The notes: a model not told the origin generated them from the sequence alone. DNA of 64,000 nt from Marinobacter oulmenensis (GCF_014201735.1 NZ_JACHFE010000004.1:226275-290274); one strand, 5' to 3'; positions 44,515-53,669 are shown, numbered from the stretch's first letter. Numbers and translations are program-made.

Positions 44515-45090
44515 CTAATCAAGTGAAAAACGTCTGATGACAGTGTAAACCGAGCCGTCTTGCCCCGGTGTACTTTCAAACAGGGCGAAGTGCCGGACCG
44601 GCAGCAGGCCAAAACGGGTTTCCTGTTGCTCTGCCAACAGTTCCCGCACCGGTCCGGCGCCCTTGCGGAAGCGTGCCAGGGTAATGTGAGGGGTGAACGT
44701 TCCGGCCACGCTGCCGGAACCATGGTCACCGAGGCAGGCCACCAGTTGTTCATGCAGCCGGGTAACCGGAGCCGTTGGCTGAACCCCCGCCCACAGATTG
44801 CGGGGCGTGTCCGGGTGACCGAACACGCCCAGCCCGGTCACTTCCAGATCAAAGCGCGGGGCCCGTAACTGCGACGCTGAGCCAATGAGGGATGACAGCT
44901 GAGCCGGTGACACCGCGCCGACGAACGCCAGTGTCAAATGCAATTGATCCGCCCGCTGCCAGCGGGCTCCCTCAACGGGAACGGGCAGGGTCAGCAGTTG
45001 ATCCCGCACCGGCACCGGCAGTTCCAGCCCGAAAAACACCCGCTTTTCAGGGCCATCACGCCCGGTGCCGCGCCCTGATGCCCCAGCCAT
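44515..45090 (-). CDS. thpR: RNA 2',3'-cyclic phosphodiesterase (2H family)
   Basis: A 191-residue 2H phosphoesterase with both HxTx motifs: HLTL (51-54) and HITL (135-138). The KRVFFGLELP start and LHLTLAFVG block match ThpR (LigT). The family opens 2',3'-cyclic phosphate ends of RNA and can ligate tRNA halves. Its start overlaps the SDR stop by one base (TAATG). The first 15 residues are extra and hydrophilic, so translation could begin slightly later. Confidence 0.88.
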   Translation of the reverse strand: MAGASGRGTGRDGPEKRVFFGLELPVPVRDQLLTLPVPVEGARWQRADQLHLTLAFVGAVSPAQLSSLIGSASQLRAPRFDLEVTGLGVFGHPDTPRNLWAGVQPTAPVTRLHEQLVACLGDHGSGSVAGTFTPHITLARFRKGAGPVRELLAEQQETRFGLLPVRHFALFESTPGQDGSVYTVIRRFSLD

Positions 45091-45761
45091 TACCAGGGCA
45101 ACTCTTCACCATTGCTGTGCCAGAACGACCCGCTGTTCTCCAGCGTCAGGTTGGCAATCCGCTCAGCCAGACCCATGGCCGATTCTTCCGGAGTGATCAG
45201 GCCGCCGAAGTTCACCATGCGGGTTTTGACATAACCCGGGTGCAGCAGGGCGACGGCAATGCCCCTGGATTTCAGGTCGACTGCCAGGGATTTGCCGAAG
45301 GCGTTCAGCGCCGCCTTGGAGGCCCGGTAACCGTACTTGCCGCCGGAGTCGTTGTCGGCAATCGACCCCATCCGGCTGGTGATATTGGCAATCCGGCTGC
45401 CTTCCTTCATCAGCGGGATCAGGGCTTCCGCCACCCGCAACGGTCCATAGGCGTTGACTTCCATCTGCTCACGGATGGAATCGAAATCGATATTGCCCAG
45501 TTGCTCGTCCCTCAGAAGACCGGCATTGTTGATCAGCAGATCCACCGACACACCGTCCAGGCCGGACTTGAGCCTGTTAACGCCGTCATCAGTGGTCACA
45601 TCGATACCGTCGATCACCCGGCTCGCTACGCCTGCCAGCTCTTCCGAGCTCTGACGGCAGACACCGATCACCTCACTACCCCTGCCTGCATACAGGCGTG
45701 CCAGTTCCAGTCCGATTCCCCGGTTTGCCCCGGTAATCACGACGACATCAGGTGTACTCAT
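45090..45761 (-). CDS. Short-chain dehydrogenase/reductase
   Basis: A 223-residue classical SDR. The cofactor motif TGANRGIG is at 10-17, NNAG at 78-81 and the catalytic Tyr-Lys pair Y145/K149 in YGYRASKAAL. It resembles the CsgA/sniffer-like SDR group that acts on small carbonyls with NAD(P)H. The substrate is unknown. GGAGG lies four bases from the ATG at 45761, a short spacing; another in-frame ATG occurs at 45779. Confidence 0.86.
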   Translation of the reverse strand: MSTPDVVVITGANRGIGLELARLYAGRGSEVIGVCRQSSEELAGVASRVIDGIDVTTDDGVNRLKSGLDGVSVDLLINNAGLLRDEQLGNIDFDSIREQMEVNAYGPLRVAEALIPLMKEGSRIANITSRMGSIADNDSGGKYGYRASKAALNAFGKSLAVDLKSRGIAVALLHPGYVKTRMVNFGGLITPEESAMGLAERIANLTLENSGSFWHSNGEELPW

Positions 45762-45859
45762 TATTCCTCCCAAATTCATCGGGTGACGTTCTCTGGCTCA
45801 TGTAAGCCCTATGGGCATACACTGTAAAGCCACTGCCGCCGAATCTACAGGGATACATT

Positions 45860-46921
45860 GTGGAATTCATCCTGACCCTTATTGCCATCGCCCTCGTCCT
45901 GCTTGCTGCCCCCCGGTTCCTGTTCCGGATAAAGGATCTGTCCCACCTGGATCAGGCTCATTACCCGGTGCGGGACCAGACTCCGAGCGACGGCCTCGCT
46001 TCGGTGCTCAGTGACATCCGGCAACTCCAGCAGGCTGCCCAGGCAGCCAGAGGCAAGGCCCGGCTGAAGACGCTGCGCCACTGTATGGACCACCTCAACG
46101 ACGACCTTCCCATGCAGTCGGAATTCCGGTCCAATTCGCAGCCCCGGGGCGAATGGGTGCTGGCGCCCGGTGCCGACAGCCGGCGGCGTGTGCTCTACAT
46201 TCACGGCGGTGCCTGGGCCGCCGGCAGCCCGCGCAGTCACCGGGCCATCACCGATCGCTTTTCGCAACTGGCCAATGCCGCGGTGTTCGCTGTGGATTAC
46301 CGCCTGATGCCGGAGCACCGGTTTATGGACGGCATCCGGGATTGTCGCGAAGCCTATCAGTGGCTGCTGGAAAACGGACCGGATGGCCCCGAAGCTCTGG
46401 ACTTTCTGGTGGTAGCGGGCGATTCGGCCGGTGGTAGCCATACCCTGAGCCTGATCGCCTGGATTCGTGACCAGGGGCTGCGGCAGGCCGATGCGGCTGT
46501 GGCACTGGCCCCTTCCACCGATCTCACCCTGACCGCGCCCAGCAACCGGGACAACATGGCCACCGATGCGCTTCTGGGCCCGATGACCCGGGGCCTGAAA
46601 CGGGTGCCATTGCCGCTGCTGTGGTGGGTCACGTTGCTGGGGTTCCGACTGTCCCCCGCCAACCCGGTTGCCTCACCCCTGCGTGGTGCGCTTCACAATC
46701 TGCCGCCAACGCTGGTTCATGCCACCGATCAGGAAATGCTCGTTGATAACGCCCGCCGTTACGTGACCGCCGCCCGCAATGCCGGCTCACCGGCTCAGTT
46801 ACACCTCTGGCCCGGCCTGGTGCATGTCTGGCACATGTTTCCCCGGCAACTGCCGGAAGCGGAGGAGGCGTTCGCGGATATCCGGGCATTCCTGCAGGCA
46901 GTCGAGGCGGATCAGGTGTAG
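45860..46921 (+). CDS. Alpha/beta hydrolase, hormone-sensitive lipase-like
   Basis: A 353-residue esterase/lipase. An N-terminal hydrophobic segment (FILTLIAIALVLLAAPRFLF) probably anchors it in the inner membrane. The oxyanion-hole motif HGGAW (115-119) and nucleophile GDSAGG (S189) are intact, and the catalytic histidine is likely in LVHVWHMF near residue 318. It should hydrolyse a lipid or ester of unknown identity. A GTG start is used, with AGGGA seven bases upstream. It diverges from the SDR gene. Confidence 0.87.
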   Translation: MEFILTLIAIALVLLAAPRFLFRIKDLSHLDQAHYPVRDQTPSDGLASVLSDIRQLQQAAQAARGKARLKTLRHCMDHLNDDLPMQSEFRSNSQPRGEWVLAPGADSRRRVLYIHGGAWAAGSPRSHRAITDRFSQLANAAVFAVDYRLMPEHRFMDGIRDCREAYQWLLENGPDGPEALDFLVVAGDSAGGSHTLSLIAWIRDQGLRQADAAVALAPSTDLTLTAPSNRDNMATDALLGPMTRGLKRVPLPLLWWVTLLGFRLSPANPVASPLRGALHNLPPTLVHATDQEMLVDNARRYVTAARNAGSPAQLHLWPGLVHVWHMFPRQLPEAEEAFADIRAFLQAVEADQV

Positions 46922-46999
46922 TAGTCCGCTAATACCCGCTCCCCGCATGCCCCTGCTAATCTCAGAAGGGATTGGCATGACAATGACAAGGAGACAGCC

Positions 47000-47569
47000 A
47001 TGAGCGGGAAAAAGATTCTGATGATCACCGGTGACTTCACCGAGGACTACGAAACCATGGTGCCCTTCCAGGCACTTCAGGCGGTCGGCCACACGGTCCA
47101 CGCGGTCTGCCCCGACAAGAAGTCCGGGGACACGGTGGCCACGGCCATCCACGACTTCGAGGGCGACCAGACCTATTCGGAAAAACCCGGGCACCGCTTT
47201 GCCCTGAACGCGGACTTTGACGGGCTGAATCCGGCGGATTACGACGCCCTGGTGATTCCCGGCGGCCGGGCGCCCGAGTATCTGCGCCTGAACGAGGAGG
47301 TCAAGGCTCTGGTACGCCACTTCTTCGAAACCGACAAGCCCGTTGCCGCCATCTGCCACGGTGCCCAGTTGCTGGCCGCGGCCGGCGTTATCAAAGGGCG
47401 CCAGTGCTCTGCCTACCCGGCCTGCCAACCGGAAGTGGAACTGGCCGGCGGCCGCTTTGCCGGCATCGAGGTTGATCAGGCAGTCACCGATGGTAATCTG
47501 GTGACCGCACCGGCCTGGCCCGCGCACCCGGCCTGGCTGGCGCAGTTCTTCAAGCTGCTCGACCAGTAA
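47000..47569 (+). CDS. DJ-1/PfpI-family protein
   Basis: A 189-residue class I glutamine amidotransferase-like protein. The nucleophile elbow is [14 protein letters not shown] with C119-H120, and the N-terminal glutamate is in TEDYE. The family includes glyoxalase III, deglycases and stress chaperones; I cannot choose between them. GGAG precedes the ATG. A strong terminator follows, so it is probably monocistronic. Confidence 0.88.
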   Translation: MSGKKILMITGDFTEDYETMVPFQALQAVGHTVHAVCPDKKSGDTVATAIHDFEGDQTYSEKPGHRFALNADFDGLNPADYDALVIPGGRAPEYLRLNEEVKALVRHFFETDKPVAAICHGAQLLAAAGVIKGRQCSAYPACQPEVELAGGRFAGIEVDQAVTDGNLVTAPAWPAHPAWLAQFFKLLDQ

Positions 47570-47574
47570 TCACG

Positions 47575-47597
47575 ACGGGGCCGGCCGCCGGCCCCGT
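47575..47597 (+). terminator. Terminator after the DJ-1/PfpI gene
   Basis: ACGGGGCCGG and CCGGCCCCGT form a perfect 10-bp GC-rich stem with a CCG loop, followed by TTT. It lies five bases after the stop codon. Confidence 0.8.
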
Positions 47598-47612
47598 TTC
47601 CCGGAGGTGGCC

Positions 47613-47993
47613 ATGTGCAAACTGTTTATCAACACGGATCCGGACCTGTGGGTCAGCAAGACCCATTCACTGAGGATCGATGGCATGGTCACCAGTGTGC
47701 GCATGGAAAACGCCTTCTGGCACGTACTCGCAGAGATCGCTCAGCGAGACGACATGAACCTGCCCCAACTGCTGACGCGGCTTTATCACGAATCCATTGA
47801 TGCCGGCCACGACCTGGGCAATTTCACCTCATTCCTGCGGGTCTGCGCCCTGCGTTATCTGCAACTGCAACTGACCGGAGACGTACCCACCGACACCCGG
47901 GTACCCATTGCGTCCCTGGACGCTGACCGCATTCTGTCCGGTCAGGACAGCCAGCCAACCCCCACTGCCCCGGCCAACAAATCCACACATTAA
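47613..47993 (+). CDS. Ribbon-helix-helix domain protein
   Basis: A 126-residue protein beginning MCKLFINTDPDLWVSKTHSLRIDG, with a central SVRMENAFWHVLAEIAQRDDMNLPQLL that fits the RHH_4-type domain of aryl-sulfate transferase-associated and related small proteins. The tail is low-complexity (PTPTAPANKS). It may bind DNA, but this RHH class is poorly characterised. GGAGG six bases upstream supports the ATG at 47613 over the GTG at 47607. Confidence 0.78.
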   Translation: MCKLFINTDPDLWVSKTHSLRIDGMVTSVRMENAFWHVLAEIAQRDDMNLPQLLTRLYHESIDAGHDLGNFTSFLRVCALRYLQLQLTGDVPTDTRVPIASLDADRILSGQDSQPTPTAPANKSTH

Positions 47994-48068
47994 ATAACCG
48001 GCATCAGGGCTGACATTTCGATTTTGTCATAATACAGTGAAACCCTGTTCATTCCGCCGGGGCTTCCC

Positions 48069-48566
48069 ATGCCATTCGCCATCCGCAACCTGACATTTCT
48101 GGCCGCCATACTGCTGGTTCTGGGCGGTTGTGCCGGCAATGAAAGCCTGCAACAGAAGCAGGCTCAGATGCAGCCCCTGCCTCCGGAACTCACCGAAGCG
48201 CCGGGGGACACCGGCAGGCTCTGGCAGGTATTCGAACGCTATCGCGGAGCCCCCTATCAATACGGCGGCACCTCGGCGAGCGGTTTCGACTGCTCCGGCT
48301 TCATCCTCACAGCCTACCGGGAAGGACTCGGGCAACACCTGCCCCGCACCACCTCGCAAATGCTGGCCCGGGGATCGGTGGTCAGGCCCGGCGACATTCA
48401 GCCCGGCGACGTGGTGTTCTTCCGGATTGCGGGCAAGGAGCAGCATGCCGGCATCTACATGGGCAACAACCGGTTCATCCATGCCTCCACATCGGCGGGC
48501 GTGACGGTATCTGACATCAACGGCTACTACTGGCAGGGACGTCTCAGCAGCGCGCGGCGTTTTTGA
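48069..48566 (+). CDS. NlpC/P60-family lipoprotein peptidase
   Basis: A 165-residue murein endopeptidase-type protein. The lipobox is LGGC (C21). The NlpC/P60 domain starts near residue 50 with catalytic C75 in SGFDCSGFIL, histidine in QHAGIYMG and a third polar residue in FIHAST. It resembles NlpC and MepS, which cleave D-Glu-mDAP cross-links in peptidoglycan from the periplasm. It is a single gene, convergent with the thioesterase gene. Confidence 0.9.
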   Translation: MPFAIRNLTFLAAILLVLGGCAGNESLQQKQAQMQPLPPELTEAPGDTGRLWQVFERYRGAPYQYGGTSASGFDCSGFILTAYREGLGQHLPRTTSQMLARGSVVRPGDIQPGDVVFFRIAGKEQHAGIYMGNNRFIHASTSAGVTVSDINGYYWQGRLSSARRF

Positions 48567-48629
48567 TGGGGCTCGCGATTCACTCGCAGGCTCAGGCTAA
48601 CCGGGCACGGAAAACACCGGGCGGTTGAA

Positions 48630-49100
48630 TCACCGTTTGCGGCGAACGTACAGCACCTTGTGGACACGGGCCACGACCTCACCCTCACTATCGACAACCT
48701 CAACATCCCAGGTGGGCAGGTATTTGTCGCCGCTGGCAGTGGCTGCCTGAATCTCTTTCAGCCGCTCGTCACTCATTTCAAAGCGGGCTGTGACCGTGCC
48801 CCGCCCGGGGCGAACAAATTCGATACTCGCCGACTTGTCCCAGACCAGATACCCCGACCCCAGTCGGCGCATCAGCAGCAGCATGTACATCGGGTCCACC
48901 ATGCTGTAGAGCGAACCGCCGAAATGGGTACCCACGTAATTGCGGTTGTACCAGCGCTGGCGCATTTCCACCGTGGCAGAGCGGAAATCCGGGGCGATGT
49001 GGGTCACCCGGATGCCGGCACCCAGGTACGGCGGATACAGCGTCAGCAGACGGCGCAACGCGCCGGAAGACGCAAACCAGCGGCGAACAGTGGCATTCAT
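48630..49100 (-). CDS. DUF4442 hotdog-fold thioesterase-like protein
   Basis: A 156-residue hotdog protein. Typical DUF4442 blocks are GAGIRVTHIAPDFRSATVEMRQRWYNRNYVGTHFGGSLY and SMVDPMYMLLLMRRLGSGYLVWDK. Relatives are assigned as acyl-CoA thioesterase-like without a defined substrate. It stands alone on the minus strand between nlpC and argO. Confidence 0.84.
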   Translation of the reverse strand: MNATVRRWFASSGALRRLLTLYPPYLGAGIRVTHIAPDFRSATVEMRQRWYNRNYVGTHFGGSLYSMVDPMYMLLLMRRLGSGYLVWDKSASIEFVRPGRGTVTARFEMSDERLKEIQAATASGDKYLPTWDVEVVDSEGEVVARVHKVLYVRRKR

Positions 49101-49149
49101 GATCTCGGGCTCCCGGGTGAACGTTCAGATTCATACGATCGTTTGAATC

Positions 49150-49758
49150 TTACAGACCACCGATAGCCAACTGCAAGGCAATCGCCGCCATCATCAGGCC
49201 AATCAGGCCATCAATCACCCGCCAGGCAGACGGTTTCGACAGCACCGGCGCCAGCGTTGAGCCAAACCAGGCAAGCCCGCTGAACCAGAGCACAGAAGCA
49301 CTGCTGGCGCCGGCGACAAAACTGGTGGCATCGTCCTGCTGGGCGCCAATGGAGGGAATCAGCAGCAGGGTGTCCAGGTAGACCTGGGGATTAAACAGGG
49401 TCACGGCCAGGGTCGTGAACAGCACGCCTTTGACACTGCGACGGCCGAGCCCGCCTTCCGCCTGCAGCGCTTCACGACCACGTCCGGCGCGTACCAGGGC
49501 CTGCAGCGCCAGCCACCCCAGAAACGCCACGCCCAGCCAGCGCAGCACTTTCATTGCCTGCGGCATGGCCATCAACGCGGCGCTGACGCCAAACATGCCA
49601 AGCGTAAACAGGATAACGTCCGAGGTCATGCACAGGCCGGCCGACCACCAGTGATGTTCCCGGCGAATGGCCTGACTGAGCACATAGGCATTCTGGGCAC
49701 CGATTGCCACGATGATGCCGCCACAAACCACCAGCCCTGTCAGATAACTCTCAATCAT
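49150..49758 (-). CDS. argO: LysE/ArgO-family amino acid exporter
   Basis: A 202-residue inner membrane protein with about six helices, starting MIESYLTGLVVCGGIIVAIGAQNAYVLSQAIRREHHWW, the hallmark of LysE/ArgO. It exports basic amino acids, mainly arginine. The ATG at 49758 has GGAGG seven bases upstream. It is divergent from an ArgP/LysG-type regulator, the standard arrangement, with a LysR box between them. Confidence 0.9.
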   Translation of the reverse strand: MIESYLTGLVVCGGIIVAIGAQNAYVLSQAIRREHHWWSAGLCMTSDVILFTLGMFGVSAALMAMPQAMKVLRWLGVAFLGWLALQALVRAGRGREALQAEGGLGRRSVKGVLFTTLAVTLFNPQVYLDTLLLIPSIGAQQDDATSFVAGASSASVLWFSGLAWFGSTLAPVLSKPSAWRVIDGLIGLMMAAIALQLAIGGL

Positions 49759-49801
49759 GCCTGCCTCCGTCAAACCAGGACGCAAGCATACCCGCGCAGG
49801 T

Positions 49802-49820
49802 GTATACTTGAAATTCATAC
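49802..49820. promoter_or_regulatory. LysR-type operator between argO and argP
   Basis: GTAT (49802-49805) and ATAC (49817-49820) are inverted around 11 bases, the T-N11-A arrangement bound by LysR-family proteins. It lies in the 87-base divergent gap, suited to ArgP control of argO. Confidence 0.6.
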
Positions 49821-49845
49821 TCCTAATGCTGCATCAGTTTTTCTT

Positions 49846-50721
49846 ATGATTGACTACAAACTTCTTGAGGCGCTGGCCACAGTGCTTGAGCATGGCGGGT
49901 TTGAACGCGCGGGGGATGCGCTGGGGCTGAGTCAGTCCGCTGTGTCCCAGCGCATCCGGACCCTCGAAATACGCCTGGGCCAGCCGGTACTGGTACGCAG
50001 TCCGGAACTCCGGGCGACACCGGCCGGTCAGCGTCTGCTCAACCATGTACAGCAGGTGCAGTTGCTCGAACGGGATCTGGCCACCTCGCTGCCCACGCTG
50101 ACCGAACCGTCATCCCGGCTCCGCATTGCCATTAATGCCGACAGTCTGGCGACCTGGTGGGCCGAGGCGATCGGGCGTTTCTGTCAGGAGGAAGGTCTGC
50201 TTCTGGACCTGGTGATTGAAGATCAGGACGTGGGGCTGCGCCGGATGCGCGAGGGGGATGTTGCCGCCTGCCTGTGCAGCAGCCCGCAACCAGTGGCCGG
50301 AGCCCGGTGCATGGCCATGGGCACCATGACCTACCTGCCCCTGGCAACGCCAGACTATGTGGCCCGGCATTTTCCCGACGGCTTGACGGAGGAAAGCCTG
50401 CGGCACGCGCCGGCAATCATTTTCGGCCCCAATGACCAGTTACAGCATCGGTTTCTGGCCGGGGTCGGATTCCGCAGCTCGTTTCCCCATCACCGGTGCC
50501 CGTCATCCGAAGGTTTTGTAAAAATGGCGCTGGCCGGGCTGGGTTATGGCATGATTCCGGAAATACAGGCCAGCAGGGAGCTGTCGGCCGGAACCCTGGT
50601 ATCCATCGCACCCGGCCATCATCTTGATGTGCCCCTGTACTGGCACTTCTGGCGACACGGTGGTGGTACCATGGAACGCATGACCCAGGCACTCAAACGT
50701 ACCCGAATACTCCAGCGGTAA
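49846..50721 (+). CDS. argP: LysR-family regulator ArgP
   Basis: A 291-residue LysR regulator. The helix-turn-helix is in the first 60 residues (ALATVLEHGGFERAGDALGLSQSAVSQRIRTLE), matching ArgP/IciA closely. The effector domain follows, containing INADSLATWW, typical of ArgP. It activates the exporter gene in response to arginine or lysine. The ATG at 49846 fits the family start; the frame is open further upstream but overlaps argO and has no similarity there. Confidence 0.92.
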   Translation: MIDYKLLEALATVLEHGGFERAGDALGLSQSAVSQRIRTLEIRLGQPVLVRSPELRATPAGQRLLNHVQQVQLLERDLATSLPTLTEPSSRLRIAINADSLATWWAEAIGRFCQEEGLLLDLVIEDQDVGLRRMREGDVAACLCSSPQPVAGARCMAMGTMTYLPLATPDYVARHFPDGLTEESLRHAPAIIFGPNDQLQHRFLAGVGFRSSFPHHRCPSSEGFVKMALAGLGYGMIPEIQASRELSAGTLVSIAPGHHLDVPLYWHFWRHGGGTMERMTQALKRTRILQR

Positions 50722-50734
50722 AGGAGCCCCGACC

Positions 50735-51136
50735 TTGAACCTGACCACACCCGCCCTGCTCTTCCCGGCGATTTCCCTGCTTCTGCTGGCCTATACCAAT
50801 CGCTTTCTGGTGCTGGCACAACTTATCCGGCAACTGCGCCAGATGAGCTCCGAGGAAGACCACCGCCTGATTGGCCGCCAGATCGGCATGTTGCGAAAAC
50901 GCATCGTGCTGACCAAGCGCATGCAGGCGTTTGGTGTGCTGAGTTTCTTTCTCTGCACCGTGTCCATGTTCCTGCTGTTTCTGGAGTTGCAGTTGCCGGG
51001 TGTTATCGCCTTCGGCATCAGCCTGGTGCTGCTGTCGCTGTCACTGCTTTACTCCCTGTACGAAATCCAGATTTCCACCAATGCCATCAACGTCGAACTG
51101 GAGCGCTTTGAGGCCAGCAAACGGGGTGAGGCGTAG
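50735..51136 (+). CDS. DUF2721 family membrane protein
   Basis: A 133-residue protein with three hydrophobic helices: one near the N-terminus (ALLFPAISLLLLAYTNRFLVL), one at residues ~68-88 (FGVLSFFLCTVSMFLLFL) and one near LPGVIAFGISLVLLSLSLLY, matching DUF2721. The function is unknown. It uses a TTG start with AAGGAG eight bases upstream. It follows argP by 13 bases, so the two may be co-transcribed. Confidence 0.8.
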   Translation: MNLTTPALLFPAISLLLLAYTNRFLVLAQLIRQLRQMSSEEDHRLIGRQIGMLRKRIVLTKRMQAFGVLSFFLCTVSMFLLFLELQLPGVIAFGISLVLLSLSLLYSLYEIQISTNAINVELERFEASKRGEA

Positions 51137-51145
51137 AAAAGCGCA

Positions 51146-51736
51146 CTAGGGCCTGGCTCGGACCCCGAACCAGTGTGGATAGGTCAGCAGGCAATAGATG
51201 GCAATCATGTCATAGACGGCATGCCAGACCATGACCAGTGCCAGGCTGCCACTGAGCTGATAGGCCGTGCCCATTACCAGCCCCAGCCCCGTGGCCATGA
51301 CAAAATAGGTGAACGACACATAGTGCACCGCCCCGAACAGAACCGCAGCGGCAAGGACGGCGGCCCAGGATGGTAGGTAGTCCAGGGCCAGCCCCTGGAC
51401 CGCGCCGCGGAACAGCAGTTCCTCGCCCACGCCGGCCAGCACCGACAGAGCAATCAACACCAGCCAACTGTAACTGCGGGCAAAGCGGTACAGGCCCCGC
51501 ATCTGACGGCCCAGGTCATCGGGGAACAGGCCCGGGATTTTTGAAACCAGCAACAGCAGCAGATAGGTCAGCCCGGCCCCCAGCACACCCAGCAGCAGTA
51601 CCTCCGCCGGAGCCAGGCCCTGCCACTGCAAAGGAATGCCCAGCCACCAGACCAACCCGAGACCTACCACGCCAATACCGCCCTGAAAACCCAGGGCGGC
51701 TGCCGTGGAAATGGACGAACCGCGACGCGATGCCAT
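51146..51736 (-). CDS. CPBP-family intramembrane metalloprotease-like protein
   Basis: A 196-residue membrane protein with about six helices and the CPBP (Abi, CAAX protease) motif: EELLFRG near residue 108, then a conserved histidine in FGAVHYVSF. Bacterial members include immunity proteins and putative prenyl-protein proteases; the substrate is unknown. It lies two bases downstream of the crotonase gene on the same strand. Confidence 0.85.
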   Translation of the reverse strand: MASRRGSSISTAAALGFQGGIGVVGLGLVWWLGIPLQWQGLAPAEVLLLGVLGAGLTYLLLLLVSKIPGLFPDDLGRQMRGLYRFARSYSWLVLIALSVLAGVGEELLFRGAVQGLALDYLPSWAAVLAAAVLFGAVHYVSFTYFVMATGLGLVMGTAYQLSGSLALVMVWHAVYDMIAIYCLLTYPHWFGVRARP

Positions 51737-51738
51737 GA

Positions 51739-52593
51739 TCAGCTGTCAAACAGCCCTTTGACCGGGAACAGGTCATCATACTCCGGCACCTGCTTCTGGC
51801 CCTGGGCCTGGAAGGTTTTCATCATGTCGTTGGGGCGGAACATACCGGACTGCCAGTTGGCCATGTACTTGAGACTGTCCTCGACGCTGTGGTCCCGGCT
51901 GAAGTTGAGCATTTCCTTGCAGCCAGTGACGGCCAGTGGCGAGTTTGCCGCAATGGTACGGGCAATCTCCATCACGCCCTCCAGCATGGCTTCGTGGCTG
52001 TCATAGACCGCATTCACGAAACCGAGCCGATGGGCCTCATCGGCTCCAAACCGGCGGCCGGTATAGGCCAGTTCGCGCACCACGCCTTCCGGCATGAGCT
52101 TGGGCAGACGCTGCAGGGTACCCACATCCGCGGTCATACCCAGTTCCGTTTCTTTGATGGTGAACCAGGCATCCCGGGTGCAGTACCGGCTGTCGGCGGC
52201 GCAGACCATATCCAGAGCACCGCCAATGCAGCCGCCCTGCAATGCGGCCAGCACCGGCAGCCGAACCTTCTCAAGGGAGGTGACCGTATCCTGCAACTGC
52301 AACACCACACGGCGCAGGTTTTCCGCCATACGCCCCGGGTCACCGGTCATGGGCACAGCCTTGGGGTCGGTAAACACGCCCAGGTCCATGCCGGCGGAGA
52401 AATGCTTGCCGGTGGACGAAATCACAATCACCCGGGCATCGGTGTTGGCTTCAATGTCCTGCATGCACTGTGGCAGCTCCAGCCAGAACTCGCGGGTCAT
52501 GGAGTTGAGGGCATCCGGACGGCACAGCCTGACGTGGGCAATCCGGTCAGTGACATCCACTTCAAAGCACTGGTAACGGGGGGATTCAGACAC
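51739..52593 (-). CDS. Crotonase; delta(3,5)-delta(2,4)-dienoyl-CoA isomerase-like
   Basis: A 284-residue crotonase closely resembling ECH1. KHFSAGMDLGVF gives the oxyanion hole. The catalytic pair expected for dienoyl isomerase is in KETELGMTADVGTLQRLPK, with the Glu and the Asp of ADVGTLQ both present. SRDHSVEDSLKYMANWQ near the C-terminus is also typical. It would shift double bonds during beta-oxidation of odd-position unsaturated fatty acids. I start at a GTG (52593) with AAGGAG eight bases upstream; longer versions begin in sequence without family similarity. Confidence 0.87.
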   Translation of the reverse strand: MSESPRYQCFEVDVTDRIAHVRLCRPDALNSMTREFWLELPQCMQDIEANTDARVIVISSTGKHFSAGMDLGVFTDPKAVPMTGDPGRMAENLRRVVLQLQDTVTSLEKVRLPVLAALQGGCIGGALDMVCAADSRYCTRDAWFTIKETELGMTADVGTLQRLPKLMPEGVVRELAYTGRRFGADEAHRLGFVNAVYDSHEAMLEGVMEIARTIAANSPLAVTGCKEMLNFSRDHSVEDSLKYMANWQSGMFRPNDMMKTFQAQGQKQVPEYDDLFPVKGLFDS

Positions 52594-52693
52594 CTTGCGG
52601 CTCCTTTTCTTGTCTGGAATGGGGTGTTGATGCTTTTCAGGGAATACCAAGCATCCTATCCTTGGAACGGACATTACCGCGAAACGAGGCACG

Positions 52694-53665
52694 ATGGAAT
52701 TTACTTTCCTCGGGACATCCGCCGGCACGCCCACCCGGGCCCGTAACGTAACAGGCCTGGCGCTTTGCCTGCACGGGCCCAAACCCTGGTATCTGGTGGA
52801 CTGCGGCGAGGCGACCCAGCACCAACTGCTCCGGACCCGTTATTCGGTGATGCAGTTGCGGGCCATATTCATCACCCACAATCACGGAGATCACATCTTC
52901 GGACTGCCGGGGCTGTTAACCAGTGCCTCCATGCTCGGTCGGTCAGAACCTCTGGACCTGGTGGCACCGGCTGCCGTTCACCGGTTTGTCGAAGCCGCCA
53001 TTGGCAACAGCGATTCCAGCCTGAGTTTCCCGCTGAATTTCATCGACTCCGAGGGAGAAAACGTTCACTGGCAGGACCAGAACCTGCGGGTAACCACCAC
53101 CGCCCTGTCTCACCGGGTGCCCTGCCGTGCCTTCACCTTCACCGAGCGCCGGGTTGAACGGCAACTGATTCAGGAGCAACTTGAGGCCGATGGCGTGGAA
53201 GCCGGCCCAGCCTGGGGGCGCCTGCAGAAGGGCGAGGATGTCCTGCTTGATGACGGCCGGCTGCTGCTCAGTGACGATTACACCCGTATCTGCCGGGCGC
53301 CACGGCAAATCATCGTGGCCGGCGACAACGATTCTCCCGAGCTTCTGGCCGATGCCAGTCGCAACAGCCATGTTCTCATCCATGAGGCCACCTACACCCG
53401 GGATATTGCGGATAAAGTCGGCCACTGGCCCCAGCACAGCTGTGCCGAACAGGTGGCCCGTTTTGCCCGGCAGGCAGGGCTACCCAATCTGGTGCTGACT
53501 CACTTCAGCTCCCGGTACCAGTCCGGCCCCGGTGGCACACCTCACATCAACCAGATTGCTGCGGAAGCCCTGCAGCATTACCGGGGGCAGCTGTTCCTGG
53601 CGCGGGACCTGGATACTTACCAACTGGACCGGGACTTTACCCTGGTAAAGCAGGAGGCGTCCTGA
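52694..53665 (+). CDS. rnz: Ribonuclease Z (MBL-fold tRNA 3' endonuclease)
   Basis: A 323-residue MBL-fold nuclease. It begins MEFTFLGTSAGTPT, the standard RNase Z start. The metal-binding motif is THNHGDHIFGLPG (H62, H64, D66, H67), where most RNase Z have HLHGDH. The later histidines are in ALSHRVPC and LTHFSSRY. It trims the 3' trailer of tRNA precursors. It diverges from the crotonase gene. Confidence 0.88.
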   Translation: MEFTFLGTSAGTPTRARNVTGLALCLHGPKPWYLVDCGEATQHQLLRTRYSVMQLRAIFITHNHGDHIFGLPGLLTSASMLGRSEPLDLVAPAAVHRFVEAAIGNSDSSLSFPLNFIDSEGENVHWQDQNLRVTTTALSHRVPCRAFTFTERRVERQLIQEQLEADGVEAGPAWGRLQKGEDVLLDDGRLLLSDDYTRICRAPRQIIVAGDNDSPELLADASRNSHVLIHEATYTRDIADKVGHWPQHSCAEQVARFARQAGLPNLVLTHFSSRYQSGPGGTPHINQIAAEALQHYRGQLFLARDLDTYQLDRDFTLVKQEAS

Positions 53666-53669
53666 TCAG

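Noticed and set aside
48001..48068. Promoter upstream of the NlpC/P60 gene
   Set aside because: -35-like CTGACA and TAATAC are present, but the spacing is only about 14 bases.
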